Positions 51,899-60,806 of a stretch of 64,000 nucleotides of DNA are shown here, piece by piece (position 1 is the stretch's first letter; each line of letters begins with the position of its first letter). The position numbers and the translations under genes are program-made. Below the pieces are notes generated by a model. The model had not been told where the DNA came from. It ran no database searches and saw only the letters and a list, made by a program, of their open reading frames with translations. The stretch comes from Deltaproteobacteria bacterium. Lineage in GTDB: Bacteria > SAR324 > JACQKK01. Location of the stretch: assembly GCA_029858505.1 (NCBI GenBank), contig JAOUEW010000002.1:416851-480850 (forward strand). The letters are read 5' to 3'.

Positions 51899-53239
51899 AT
51901 GCCCCCTCGTCGAACCTACCGCCAAGCGGTTTCCACCCCGGCTCGGATCGGCTGGGTGATGTATGATTGGGCCGATAGCGCCTTTGCCTTGGGGATCATC
52001 ACCGTATTGGGGCCAGCGTTCTTCCTTGGGGTGTTTCACAAGGCAGCCACACCGGAGGGGCTTTCGGTGGGTGGGGCTACGGCCATGAACCTGGGGGGCG
52101 TGTCTGTCACCGGAGAGGCCGCCTGGGCCTTTCTGATCTCTCTTTCTGCCCTGGTGGTGGCTGTCAGCTCGCCATTTTTGGGGGCCTTGGCCGATTTGGG
52201 GGGCTATAAACGCCGATTGCTGGGCCTGTTCTTTTTGTCTGGGGCCGCGGCCACCGCCGCGGTCGCCCTGGGGGTTTCCTGGTGGTGGACGGGGCTGTGC
52301 ATGCTGTTGGCCAACATTGGGTACGAGGGCGCCCATGTGTATTACAATGGGTTTCTGGCCGAGATGGCCAGCGAAGAAGACCGGCCGTTATTGTCTAGCG
52401 CGGGGTTTTCATTGGGGTATTTGGGGGGCATGGTGGCTCTGCTGGGCGCCTTGGCATGGTTTGTTCCCCCCCACGGAGACATCCATCACGCCTTTCTGTG
52501 GATTGGAGCTTGGTGGGGAGGGTTTGGCTTGATCACATTGCTTTTGGTGCGGGATGCCGCCGTTCAGGGGCGGGCCCACAGTTGGGGCAATCAACTGAAA
52601 ACCGCGCGCCAAGAACTCGTTCGTACCCTCAAGGGTCTGCGGAATCACCCTCAAGCGTTATGGTTTTTGGGGGCGTTCCTGCTGTACAACGATGGCATTA
52701 CCACCCTGATCACCGCCATTACACCGTTTGCCCTGCAAAACCTGTATGTAGACGAGGCCCGAACCCTGCACCCCCAGGTGAAGGACCTCATTCCGGCCAT
52801 TCTCCTTTCTCAAATCGTGGCCATTCCCGGATCTTTGGCGACTGGTTGGCTGGCCTCCCGCTGGGGTGAAAAAGCCTCGTTGTATCTATGTCTGGCCATA
52901 TTGTGTTTTGTGCTGTTTTACGGCCAGGTCATCCAAACCATGCGAGAACTCATGGTGATGGCAGGCTTGGTGGGGTTGGTGCTGGGGGGATCTCAGGCCA
53001 TCAGCCGCTCGTTGTATGCCTCGTTTATTCCCCCCGGGAGAAGTGCCGAATTTTTTTCTTTCTACGCGTTAAGCCACAAGGTTTCTTCGGTGTTCGGCCC
53101 GTTGTTGTATGGCGTCATTTTGCTATTTACTGGCCAAACTCGAACGGCCTTGCTGGGGATGTGCGTGTTGTTTGTGGCGGGGGGAGTGCTGCTATGGCGG
53201 GTGGATGTACCCCTGGGGCGGGCCCAGCGGGAGGTTTAG
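51899..53239 (+). CDS. MFS transporter, UMF1/Atg22-like family
   Basis: About 446 residues from the ATG at 51899; a TTG at 51884 overlapping the cyclophilin stop is also possible. It opens with the family motif YDWADSAFALGIITVLGPAF and has about 12 helices, with LYNDGITTLITAITPFAL and LGGSQAISRSLYASFIPPGR. Transported solute unknown; Atg22 relatives export amino acids. The stop overlaps the end of the opposite-strand regulator gene by 4 bases. Confidence 0.87.
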   Translation: MPPRRTYRQAVSTPARIGWVMYDWADSAFALGIITVLGPAFFLGVFHKAATPEGLSVGGATAMNLGGVSVTGEAAWAFLISLSALVVAVSSPFLGALADLGGYKRRLLGLFFLSGAAATAAVALGVSWWWTGLCMLLANIGYEGAHVYYNGFLAEMASEEDRPLLSSAGFSLGYLGGMVALLGALAWFVPPHGDIHHAFLWIGAWWGGFGLITLLLVRDAAVQGRAHSWGNQLKTARQELVRTLKGLRNHPQALWFLGAFLLYNDGITTLITAITPFALQNLYVDEARTLHPQVKDLIPAILLSQIVAIPGSLATGWLASRWGEKASLYLCLAILCFVLFYGQVIQTMRELMVMAGLVGLVLGGSQAISRSLYASFIPPGRSAEFFSFYALSHKVSSVFGPLLYGVILLFTGQTRTALLGMCVLFVAGGVLLWRVDVPLGRAQREV

Positions 53240-54162
53240 GGCGATTTTCGGATGACCAGGGAAACTTTGTTTCCCTTGGGGTTGAAGTTAACCTCGTCCA
53301 AGAACGTTCTGGCCAGTAAAATTCCCCGTCCGCTGGTGGCAAACAGGTTTTCCATGGCCGTGGGGTCCAGCAGGGCGTTCACATCGAAACCATTCCCCTC
53401 ATCCTCTATTTCTACCAAAGCTTGGTCTTTTTGAATGGTTGAAGTAATTTTGACGAACCTGTTTTTGTATTTTGGGTCTGCTTCTCTTCGTTTGATTTCA
53501 TCTTGGTAAACGTTTTCTCCCCTGCCTTTCAGCTGGATTTTTTCCTGGCTGGTGATACCCAGGTTTCCATGCTCAATGGCGTTGGTGATGATTTCGATCA
53601 TTCCCAGGGCCACGTTTACCATGCTGTCTTCTTTGCAAACCCCCACCGACACCATGTGCCGGGCCAGGCGAAAAGCCAGGTGGTTCACCCATTCAAGATT
53701 GTTTGGAATCATGAATTTCATGCGGTCAATGCCCACCAAAAATTGTTCGATGGCCTTTTCCCGCTCTCGTTCCCGCCGCTCCTCCTTGATTAAGCGGTAA
53801 CGGTTGGCTTCCATGTAAATGACCGACTCTAACTCGGAAAAATCATAGGGTTTTCGAATGAAGTTTCGGGCACCAAGCCTCAGGGCAGAGATAATTTCGT
53901 CTGATTCGGCATGACCGCTGACCACGATGAACCCGATATCTGGGGCAATGTCACGGGCCTGTTCAATCAACTCTAACCCGTTGAGCAAAGGCATGCGGAT
54001 ATCGGTTACCGCCACGTGAATATCGTTGTTTCCCCGGAGGATGTTCAGCGCTTCTTTTCCGCTATTGGCGGTATACACATGGAGCCGGTCTTCAAAGCGG
54101 TCTCGGAAGGTAAAACAAATATCTTCTTCGTCATCCACGAACAGCACGGAAAAATGTTTCAT
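53236..54162 (-). CDS. Response regulator with HATPase (anti-sigma-like) output
   Basis: 308 residues. Receiver domain 1-120: acidic pair in VLFVDDEEDI, phospho-Asp in VAVTDIRMPLLNGLELIEQA, Thr/Ser in VVSGH and Lys in IRKPYDF. After a coiled linker, residues 170-305 form a HATPase_c_2/RsbW-like fold: NVALGMIEIITNAIEHGN, EDEGNGFDVNALLDPT and GRGILLARTFLDEVNF. Output is probably control of a sigma or anti-sigma partner, not DNA binding. Downstream of a histidine kinase in the same direction. Confidence 0.85.
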   Translation of the reverse strand: MKHFSVLFVDDEEDICFTFRDRFEDRLHVYTANSGKEALNILRGNNDIHVAVTDIRMPLLNGLELIEQARDIAPDIGFIVVSGHAESDEIISALRLGARNFIRKPYDFSELESVIYMEANRYRLIKEERREREREKAIEQFLVGIDRMKFMIPNNLEWVNHLAFRLARHMVSVGVCKEDSMVNVALGMIEIITNAIEHGNLGITSQEKIQLKGRGENVYQDEIKRREADPKYKNRFVKITSTIQKDQALVEIEDEGNGFDVNALLDPTAMENLFATSGRGILLARTFLDEVNFNPKGNKVSLVIRKSP

Positions 54163-54270
54163 AAGAAGGTTTTCGTGGAGTGAGAATAGAGGAAAAATAA
54201 TTGATCCTTTTGTGTATCACAAGGTGCGTGAACGACGCAATGCAAGAATAAAATGCGCCCCGATGAATGA

Positions 54271-54314
54271 ATAGCCTGGTCAGAAGAGCAGATCATAAGA
54301 CCCAGGCTATTTTT
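54271..54314. terminator. Hairpin at the end of the histidine kinase gene
   Basis: Stem ATAGCCTGG (54271-54279) with CCAGGCTAT (54302-54310), 22-base loop, overlapping the kinase stop codon. On the plus side TTTT follows; on the minus side no T run is seen. It may limit read-through into the regulator gene or be an attenuator. Confidence 0.4.
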
Positions 54315-55947
54315 GAAGGGGAAGAACCACCTCAATTTGTCCTCCCTTTTGGGGATGGTTGCGGATGTTCAGTTCCCCCTGATGACTTTCAACAATGGCC
54401 TGAGAAATGGCCAGCCCCAAACCGGTGCCTTTTTCGGCGGATTTGGTGGAAAAGAATGGCAACACGCCTCGTTGCAGAATTTCTGGGGGGAAACCCGTCC
54501 CGTTGTCGGTGACGCGGATGATGAGTGTGTTTTCCTTGATTTCCATGTCTAGGAAGATAGAGGGGGTGTCCTGCCCCTCTACGGCGTCCATGGCATTGGA
54601 AAACAGGTTAAGCATGACCTGCTCCATCCGTTGGGGGTCTATTTCCACCAGGGGAAGGGTTTCTGGAATTTGAACGAGCAGAGAAATTCCCCGGGTTTCC
54701 AGTTGACTGGTGAGGTAGGTTTCCCGGATTCCCTGAAACCATTCCACCATGGAAACCGGCGAGAACCGGAACTCATCGGCGCGGGAATAGGTGCGCAGGT
54801 GATTAACGATGCCCATCAGCCGATCAAGATTGCGTTGGCTGCGCTCTCGGTATTCCGACAGGTTTTCTTTCAGTTTTGTAAAACGACCGGCTTCGATATG
54901 GTCTAAAATATTGGACAAAAAATTAGCCAAGGCGGTAATGGGCTGGCGAAGTTCGTGGGCCATGCCGGCTGCCATTTCACCCAGAGCGGCCATTTTCCCG
55001 GCGTCTTGCATGCGTTTTTGGGCTTGTTTCAGCACATCATAGGTTTGGGACAACGATTGGGTGGTGATGGCGTTTTCTGCCAGCCTGCCGATTTTAATGA
55101 AAATTTCCGTGGCGTCATGGCGAAAGGTGTCTCCGGGATCGTTTGGAAACAAGGTCAGCACCGCGCCAAACCCGCCGATTCCGTCTATCCAGGCGGTTTC
55201 CCAAGAAATACCGGCACGGGTCAGTCCATCGTCCAGGGCAAACAGGGGCTCCCTGTTCCGCTGAAAGCGATAGACCAAACCGGCTTCGGCGGCTTCTTTG
55301 AATACATCCGCGTCCAAGGCTTTCGGCTCATGTTTAAACCATTGGAGAACCGCCTGGATTTCTTCCGGGGTGAATCCCGTGTGGGCACCCAGCCCCAACC
55401 GGCGGTCTGGTCCACGCCACAGCAACAAAATTTTATGGGCATGAATAAACCCGGCCGCCATGTCTAACAAGTCGTTCAGTATGGGCGAACCCTGGGCGTT
55501 TTCTTGCGTGAGAGGGTGGATTTCCTTTAAAAGTTCCTGAACCGGCACCGAGGCAATCCGCAGCATTAATTCCCGCTGAAAACCATGGGCCAACGGTTGC
55601 CAGGAGGGCGGATTCAATTGTAGTAGCCACAGGGATTTCCCCTCGGGCTCACGGCGAAGGGGGGTGCTTTTTACTCGAAGGCCATGGTAGGGCAGGCCCA
55701 GGGTGCTCAAGAGACGGAGGGGTTTTTGAGTCTGGAAGTCCTCTAACCAAAAGGGAATGGAGTCCGGTGGGGAGTCTAAAAAATCGGTCAGGTTGGCGTT
55801 TTGAGACTGGAAAAAGGGAAACAGGCGCACGGCTTCATCGGAGGCGGATAGGATTTCTCCCCGCTCATCCACCAGCAGCAGGGGATAATCCAGACTTCCG
55901 TACACCTGAAAAAAGGAATCAACTTCTTTTGGAGAATCTTTTGCCAT
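54307..55947 (-). CDS. Sensor histidine kinase, soluble, PAS/GAF type
   Basis: 546 residues, no membrane helix. Order: PAS-like (YPLLLVDERGEILSASDEAV, residues about 15-110), a GAF-like middle (ILLLWRGPDRRLGLGAHTGF), coiled segment, dimerisation H-box GMAHELRQPITALANFLSNI, then N-box (MLNLFSNAMDAVEGQ), G1 (VTDNGTGFPPEI), F-box (PFFSTKSAEKGT) and G2 (GTGLGLAISQAI). The natural partner is the downstream regulator. Signal unknown. Confidence 0.88.
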   Translation of the reverse strand: MAKDSPKEVDSFFQVYGSLDYPLLLVDERGEILSASDEAVRLFPFFQSQNANLTDFLDSPPDSIPFWLEDFQTQKPLRLLSTLGLPYHGLRVKSTPLRREPEGKSLWLLQLNPPSWQPLAHGFQRELMLRIASVPVQELLKEIHPLTQENAQGSPILNDLLDMAAGFIHAHKILLLWRGPDRRLGLGAHTGFTPEEIQAVLQWFKHEPKALDADVFKEAAEAGLVYRFQRNREPLFALDDGLTRAGISWETAWIDGIGGFGAVLTLFPNDPGDTFRHDATEIFIKIGRLAENAITTQSLSQTYDVLKQAQKRMQDAGKMAALGEMAAGMAHELRQPITALANFLSNILDHIEAGRFTKLKENLSEYRERSQRNLDRLMGIVNHLRTYSRADEFRFSPVSMVEWFQGIRETYLTSQLETRGISLLVQIPETLPLVEIDPQRMEQVMLNLFSNAMDAVEGQDTPSIFLDMEIKENTLIIRVTDNGTGFPPEILQRGVLPFFSTKSAEKGTGLGLAISQAIVESHQGELNIRNHPQKGGQIEVVLPLQK

Positions 55948-56040
55948 GGCCCTCGTTTGGCGTTAAATTTTTATCATACATAGCATGTTAAAGATCATCC
56001 GCAACCCGTTTACACAGTTGGAGGCTTTTACATCACCGAG

Positions 56041-56133
56041 AATTTTACGGTGAATTGGGGGAGGGGGGGGCGAAGCCCCTAAAAAAACACTTCCCCCCAG
56101 GGAAGGGGGTAGGGGATGGGAAAAAGGGGTATG
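56041..56133 (+). repeat. GAGACC-TIR element, long form, left end lost (R6)
   Basis: The right end GGTATGCAGAGGTCTC (56118-56133) and the inner module (GGCGAAGCCCCTAAAAA, CCCCCCAGGGAAGGGGG, GGGGATGGGAAAA) match R4. The left inverted repeat is not recognisable. It lies directly upstream of recN. Confidence 0.7.
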
Positions 56134-56220
56134 CAGAGGTCTCCGTTTTCCAATATCGTGGTCCATGGTACATACAAGGATGAAAAAACAGCCTTTCAGA
56201 CCGACACCCCGGGTTCTCTC

Positions 56221-57903
56221 ATGCTGACGCAAATCACCATTTCCAATCTGGCCACCATCCAATCTCTCACCCTCAGCTTGGCGGAGGGATTCACCGTGTT
56301 GACCGGAGAGACCGGCGCCGGAAAATCGATTCTCACCGACGCGGTGCGGCTGGTGTTGGGCTCTCGTGGGAGTTCCGACATGGTTCGCACGGGAGAAAAG
56401 CAGGCCGTGATCGAAGCGGTGTTTCACATTCAAGGATTGAACGAAGTAACGGTACTTTTGGATGAGCTGGGCATTCCAGGGGGGGAAGAACTGGTCATCC
56501 GCCGTATATTGGCCGACAACGGGCGCAGCCGGGCCGTGGCCAACGATTGCAGCATCAGCCAACCCAAGCTGGAGCAACTGGGCCAATACTTGATTAACAT
56601 TCACGGCCAGCACGACAACCAGATGCTGTTAAACCCGGCCACGCACCTCGATTTTTTAGATGGGTACGGACAGCTTCTTCCGCTGCGGCAGGCGGTGGGG
56701 CAGCGATTCCGCCAATACACCCAACTGGCCAAACAAAAACAGGAAGCTTTGGAACAGGCGGGCAGGCGGGACGCCCGGCTGGAAGAACTGAACCATACCG
56801 TGACCGACCTGGAGCAGGCTCAGCTTCGCCAGGGAGAGATGGAGGAGTTACGGCGGGAACACACCTTGCTGACCCACTCCAGCGAACTGGCCAGAATTAC
56901 TGGCACCCTGGCCCAGCTTTTATACGAGGGAGAAAGCGCGCTTCACACTCAGGCGGGGGAAGCCGTTCACCTGATGGACCAGGCCGCGGCTTTTGACCCC
57001 GCCTTGGAGGAAGCTGGCGCAGCCCTGAAAGCGGTTCGCTCTCAGGTGGAAGACGTGTACCGGGTGGTGGCTGGCTCGGCCCACCGCCTGGATGTGGACC
57101 CCAACCGGCTGGATCAGGTGAACGAGCGGCTGGCGTTGCTGGAAAAGTTGGCCCGCCGCCATGGTGGAACCGTGGAAGCGGCTATGGAAACCCTGGCCAA
57201 AGCCAAGGAGGAACTGGACCGGTTGATGGATTATGACGTGACCCTGCAAGGATTGGAAAAAGAATTAACCCGGGCGGCCCAGGAGCTTCATGAACAGGCC
57301 CGGGTGTTGTCGGAGCGCCGCCGGGAAGCGGCGGCAGCCCTGGACCCCCTGGTGAACGGGTTGCTGGCTGAATTGGGCATGGAAAAAGCCCAATTCCAAA
57401 CCAAAGTAGAGCCAGCCCGAACCTCCACCGGGATGACCCCCGCTTATACCTCTCTGGGAATGGATCAGGTGGAATTCTTACTGGCATCCAACCCAGGGCA
57501 ATCCCCCCGCCCCCTGGCCCGCATTGCCTCTGGCGGAGAGTTAAGCCGCATCATGCTTTCCCTCAAGTCGGCCTTGGCCAAAGCCGACCCCACCCGCACG
57601 CTTATATTTGATGAGGTAGATCAAGGAATTGCTGGCGCGGTGGCCGACCGGGTGGGGCAAAAACTGCGGGCCCTGGGGCAGTCCCATCAGGTGGTGTGTA
57701 TTACCCACCTTCCCCAAATTGCCGCCCAGGGGACCCACCATATTCTGGTGCAAAAAGACGTGATCGAGGGGCAAACCTATACGCGGGTGCGTGTTTTGCA
57801 TGGACCAGACAAAGTGGAAGAAGTCGCCCGGCTGATGAGCGGCATGGATATTACCCCCCAGACCCGCCTGGCGGCCCAGGAAATGCTTTCCAGACAGGGG
57901 TAG
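56221..57903 (+). CDS. recN: DNA repair protein RecN
   Basis: 560 residues from the ATG at 56221, where family similarity begins (MLTQITISNLATIQSLTLSL); an upstream frame start lies in repeat R6. Walker A is TVLTGETGAGKSILTDAV; a long coiled coil (about residues 150-370) precedes ARIASGGELSRIMLSLKSAL (signature) and TLIFDEVDQGIAGAVADRVG (Walker B). SMC-like protein of double-strand break repair. fliJ follows 11 bases later, an unusual join of a DNA repair gene to flagellar genes. Confidence 0.95.
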   Translation: MLTQITISNLATIQSLTLSLAEGFTVLTGETGAGKSILTDAVRLVLGSRGSSDMVRTGEKQAVIEAVFHIQGLNEVTVLLDELGIPGGEELVIRRILADNGRSRAVANDCSISQPKLEQLGQYLINIHGQHDNQMLLNPATHLDFLDGYGQLLPLRQAVGQRFRQYTQLAKQKQEALEQAGRRDARLEELNHTVTDLEQAQLRQGEMEELRREHTLLTHSSELARITGTLAQLLYEGESALHTQAGEAVHLMDQAAAFDPALEEAGAALKAVRSQVEDVYRVVAGSAHRLDVDPNRLDQVNERLALLEKLARRHGGTVEAAMETLAKAKEELDRLMDYDVTLQGLEKELTRAAQELHEQARVLSERRREAAAALDPLVNGLLAELGMEKAQFQTKVEPARTSTGMTPAYTSLGMDQVEFLLASNPGQSPRPLARIASGGELSRIMLSLKSALAKADPTRTLIFDEVDQGIAGAVADRVGQKLRALGQSHQVVCITHLPQIAAQGTHHILVQKDVIEGQTYTRVRVLHGPDKVEEVARLMSGMDITPQTRLAAQEMLSRQG

Positions 57904-57914
57904 AAAGGGCTGTC

Positions 57915-58352
57915 ATGTTCAAGTTTTCCCTGCAAACGGTGTTGGAAGTGCGGGAACGATTTGAACGGATTAAATATAAGGAATACGGCGCTGAATTGTT
58001 TATCCTGCAAAACCTGGAGGATGAACATAAACAATTGGCAGAAGGCCTGAATCGCTCGGCCCAAGACATGAACTCCCTTAAAGCCACCAGCCCCGTGGCG
58101 GTACCGTTTCAATGGTTTGGGGCCTATAAACAGCGGATTCGGGAAAAAATGGAACGGTTGGAAGCCCGCATGCGAGAGCAAGGGGAAGTGGTGGAGTTGA
58201 AGCGGAAAGAATTGGTGGAGGCCCGCCGCTCTCACAAAGCGTTGGAAATTTTAAGAGACAAGGAAAAATCCCGGTACGACACCCAACAAAACCGGCTGGA
58301 ACGTACCGTGATGGATGAAATTGCCGCCAATTATCATATTTTTAACCGGTGA
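57915..58352 (+). CDS. fliJ: Flagellar export chaperone FliJ
   Basis: 145 residues; AAAGGG upstream. Almost entirely helical, starting MFKFSLQTVLEVRERFERIK, then EMERLEAR-type heptads and a basic end (LEILRDKEKSRYDTQQNRLE). FliJ sits in the flagellar type III ATPase complex. Placement ahead of motE-like, fliK, flgD and flgE supports the call, as sequence identity in this family is low. Confidence 0.85.
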   Translation: MFKFSLQTVLEVRERFERIKYKEYGAELFILQNLEDEHKQLAEGLNRSAQDMNSLKATSPVAVPFQWFGAYKQRIREKMERLEARMREQGEVVELKRKELVEARRSHKALEILRDKEKSRYDTQQNRLERTVMDEIAANYHIFNR

Positions 58353-58359
58353 GGCCAGG

Positions 58360-58995
58360 ATGGATAGGAACAAGTGGGCGAAATGGTTGATTCCCTCCGT
58401 GATTGCCATGGCCATGGTTCTATTTTTTGTCACCGTGCCAGCACGGCCCGGAAATAGCATGTCTCAGATTAAAACGTGGGTGAACAAAGTTCGCCCCGGA
58501 ACCTTTCCAGACATGGAGTCTGGGAAACCCTTGGAGGCCCCCCAACAGGATCAACCCCTGACGGAACAGGAAGAAGAGGACAAACTCTTCACCGAAACCG
58601 AACGGACGATTCTGCTTAGGTTGATGGAGCGTAAGCGCCAACTAGACGAGCGCGAATCCATGCTCAATCAACGCGAGGAACAGTTGAGGGCCCTCCGCGA
58701 TACCATCCAAAACCAGATTTCCGCCCAGAAAAAGATTCAACAGGAAATCGAGGCCGGCATTGAAGCAAAAAAGGCATTGGATGACGCCAACCTGAAAAGG
58801 ATGGTGGCCTTGTTCGACAAGATGGACGCCAAGAAAGGCGCCGACAAGCTCCAAGCGTTGGAGCCCCGTTACGCGGCTGGAATCTTGATGTCGATGAATC
58901 AACGGAAAGCCTCTGCGGTCTTGGGAGAAATGCCCGCCGACAAAGCGCGGCTGATCACCGAGGAAATTGTCCGCAAAGGGCCTTCCAAACCCTGA
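58360..58995 (+). CDS. MotE-like flagellar protein (MgtE-N-like)
   Basis: 211 residues from the ATG at 58360; one N-terminal membrane helix (LIPSVIAMAMVLFFVTVPA), a long coiled coil (residues about 80-150, LDERESMLNQREEQLRALRD) and a C-terminal MgtE-N-like part (LFDKMDAKKGADKLQALEPR, ILMSMNQRKASAVLGEMPAD). MotE acts in motor assembly in other bacteria. The gene sits 7 bases after fliJ. Confidence 0.8.
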   Translation: MDRNKWAKWLIPSVIAMAMVLFFVTVPARPGNSMSQIKTWVNKVRPGTFPDMESGKPLEAPQQDQPLTEQEEEDKLFTETERTILLRLMERKRQLDERESMLNQREEQLRALRDTIQNQISAQKKIQQEIEAGIEAKKALDDANLKRMVALFDKMDAKKGADKLQALEPRYAAGILMSMNQRKASAVLGEMPADKARLITEEIVRKGPSKP

Positions 58996-59054
58996 TTCTC
59001 ACTTGTCTGAACAGTTGGGCTGCCCTTACCCTTTTCCATCCAATAGAGGCCGCC

Positions 59055-60770
59055 GTGATTGGAGGAATTCAAATCAAAAACAATTCGGTGGAAGATAAAT
59101 CTTCCGCCAAACAGGCACCCCGTCCGTCTGCCACCAAATTCCGCGATGAATTCAAGCGGGCCCAGGGCCGCGAGCTGGCCGATGTCCGCGCTCCCCAAGA
59201 AAACGAACGCCCCGTGGCGACCAAATTGAGCCGTGGGATTCCCGATGCCGAACAGGCCGTGGGAAAATTGCCTTCCGAGCAAGGCGCCCAAGAAGCTCAA
59301 TCCCAAGATCAAGAGAAATCTTCTCCCAACGATCCGATGGGCGATCAGTCCTCCGCCCTGACGGCGGCGGTGCTTCCGGCCCAGGTTCCCCAACCGGGAG
59401 ATGCTCCCCAAATGACGGAGGCCGGGTTTGCCGTGACCGATGGGGTGACGATGAACGAACCCACGTTGCCCAACAAAGCGGTGGAGTCTCAATGGGGAAG
59501 AATTGCCCATGATTTGTCTTCCCATAGCATCGAAGAGCAGGCCGCGGCGGGGAACATGAAGCCGGAAGCCCCGGTGGAAGGAACCCTGTTGGATGCCTCG
59601 GACATGATTCAAACCGCCACCGTGTTGGAGCGGGCCCGTCGCCAAGCCCGGGCTGGTGAAATGGAATCGGCCATGCCCCAGGGCGCAGGAAAAGCTGAAG
59701 TGCTGACGCTTGCTTCTCAAATGCCTGGCATTGACCAAGGAATCACCCCAGACGGCAAGCCTGCCAGCGCAACCTCTGCCATGGCCCGCCAAGACATGCT
59801 GACGCGCTCTCAGGCAGCCCCTGGCCAGGACCAAAGCGCTGCCCTTCATCCGGCGTTAAGAGAGGCCCAGTTGAAAGGCCAGGACCAAGCGGGTGCCCAG
59901 GCCGATCGCTGGTCTCAGGTTCCCGTGTTGACGACCCCCCAAGGGCAAACCGGGGCGGCTCAAACCACCACTCAACCAGACAACCGCACAGCCGTCAGCT
60001 CCGCGGGGATCACGGCTTCGTTGGTGGGATCACAGCCAGCCCAGCAAGCCCAGACCGTGGAGGTCAATGACCCCGCGGGTCAAGGGAAGCCCGCGTTCCA
60101 AGCCCAACAGGGAGATTCATTGAACTCTCCTCTGGGCAGCCTGCAAGGGGCGGCGGGAACCCATGGCGGTCACGAGCAATCCCGGTTTTCCGACCTGATG
60201 AACGGAAAAAACCAAGGCCAGGGAAACCCAGGAACCCCTGGACCTGAGGCCTCGATGGATGCTTCCACGGCGGTTCAAGCCACCCAGGCGGGTCTCGCCA
60301 CGGCGGGTGCCGATGCCGTGGCCCCCAAGGACGCCACCCCCGTGAGCGATAAAAACCTGGTGGACCGATTGGTGCAGGATGTCCGCTGGAGTTTGGCAAA
60401 CAATCAAAAAGAAGTGTTGGTGCGCTTGAACCCGGAAAACCTGGGCCATATGGAAGTGAAGGTCTCCCAGAAGAAGGGCAAGGATATTTCCGTGGAACTT
60501 TCGGTGGAAAACAATTTGTCTCGGCAAATGGTGGAGTCTCGCTTGATCGAGCTTCGCCAACGGCTGGAAGCCGAGGGATACACCAACCCGGAAGTAACCG
60601 TCCGCAGCGATTTAAACCGCCAAGGCGGGTGGGAAGGTTCCCGTCAGTTTTCACAAAACCAAGGGCAAACCCAGGGATTGGGCGGAATGTTTCAACAGCC
60701 CGCCATGGAACAGGTGGTTCAACCTACCCGCCCCACCTGGGGAAATTCCGGCGTGGGGTTATACGCCTGA
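59055..60770 (+). CDS. fliK: Flagellar hook-length control protein FliK
   Basis: 571 residues from a GTG start, AGAGG upstream. A long Gln/Ala/Pro/Ser-rich, low-complexity ruler part (residues 1 to about 430) is followed by the C-terminal Flg_hook domain: EVLVRLNPENLGHMEVKVSQ, then ISVELSVENNLSRQMVESRL and RLEAEGYTNPEVTV. FliK switches export specificity when the hook reaches its length. Identified by the C-terminus and context. Confidence 0.88.
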   Translation: MIGGIQIKNNSVEDKSSAKQAPRPSATKFRDEFKRAQGRELADVRAPQENERPVATKLSRGIPDAEQAVGKLPSEQGAQEAQSQDQEKSSPNDPMGDQSSALTAAVLPAQVPQPGDAPQMTEAGFAVTDGVTMNEPTLPNKAVESQWGRIAHDLSSHSIEEQAAAGNMKPEAPVEGTLLDASDMIQTATVLERARRQARAGEMESAMPQGAGKAEVLTLASQMPGIDQGITPDGKPASATSAMARQDMLTRSQAAPGQDQSAALHPALREAQLKGQDQAGAQADRWSQVPVLTTPQGQTGAAQTTTQPDNRTAVSSAGITASLVGSQPAQQAQTVEVNDPAGQGKPAFQAQQGDSLNSPLGSLQGAAGTHGGHEQSRFSDLMNGKNQGQGNPGTPGPEASMDASTAVQATQAGLATAGADAVAPKDATPVSDKNLVDRLVQDVRWSLANNQKEVLVRLNPENLGHMEVKVSQKKGKDISVELSVENNLSRQMVESRLIELRQRLEAEGYTNPEVTVRSDLNRQGGWEGSRQFSQNQGQTQGLGGMFQQPAMEQVVQPTRPTWGNSGVGLYA

Positions 60771-60806
60771 ACCACTTGGACAACAACGTTCCTATATAGG
60801 TGAAAG

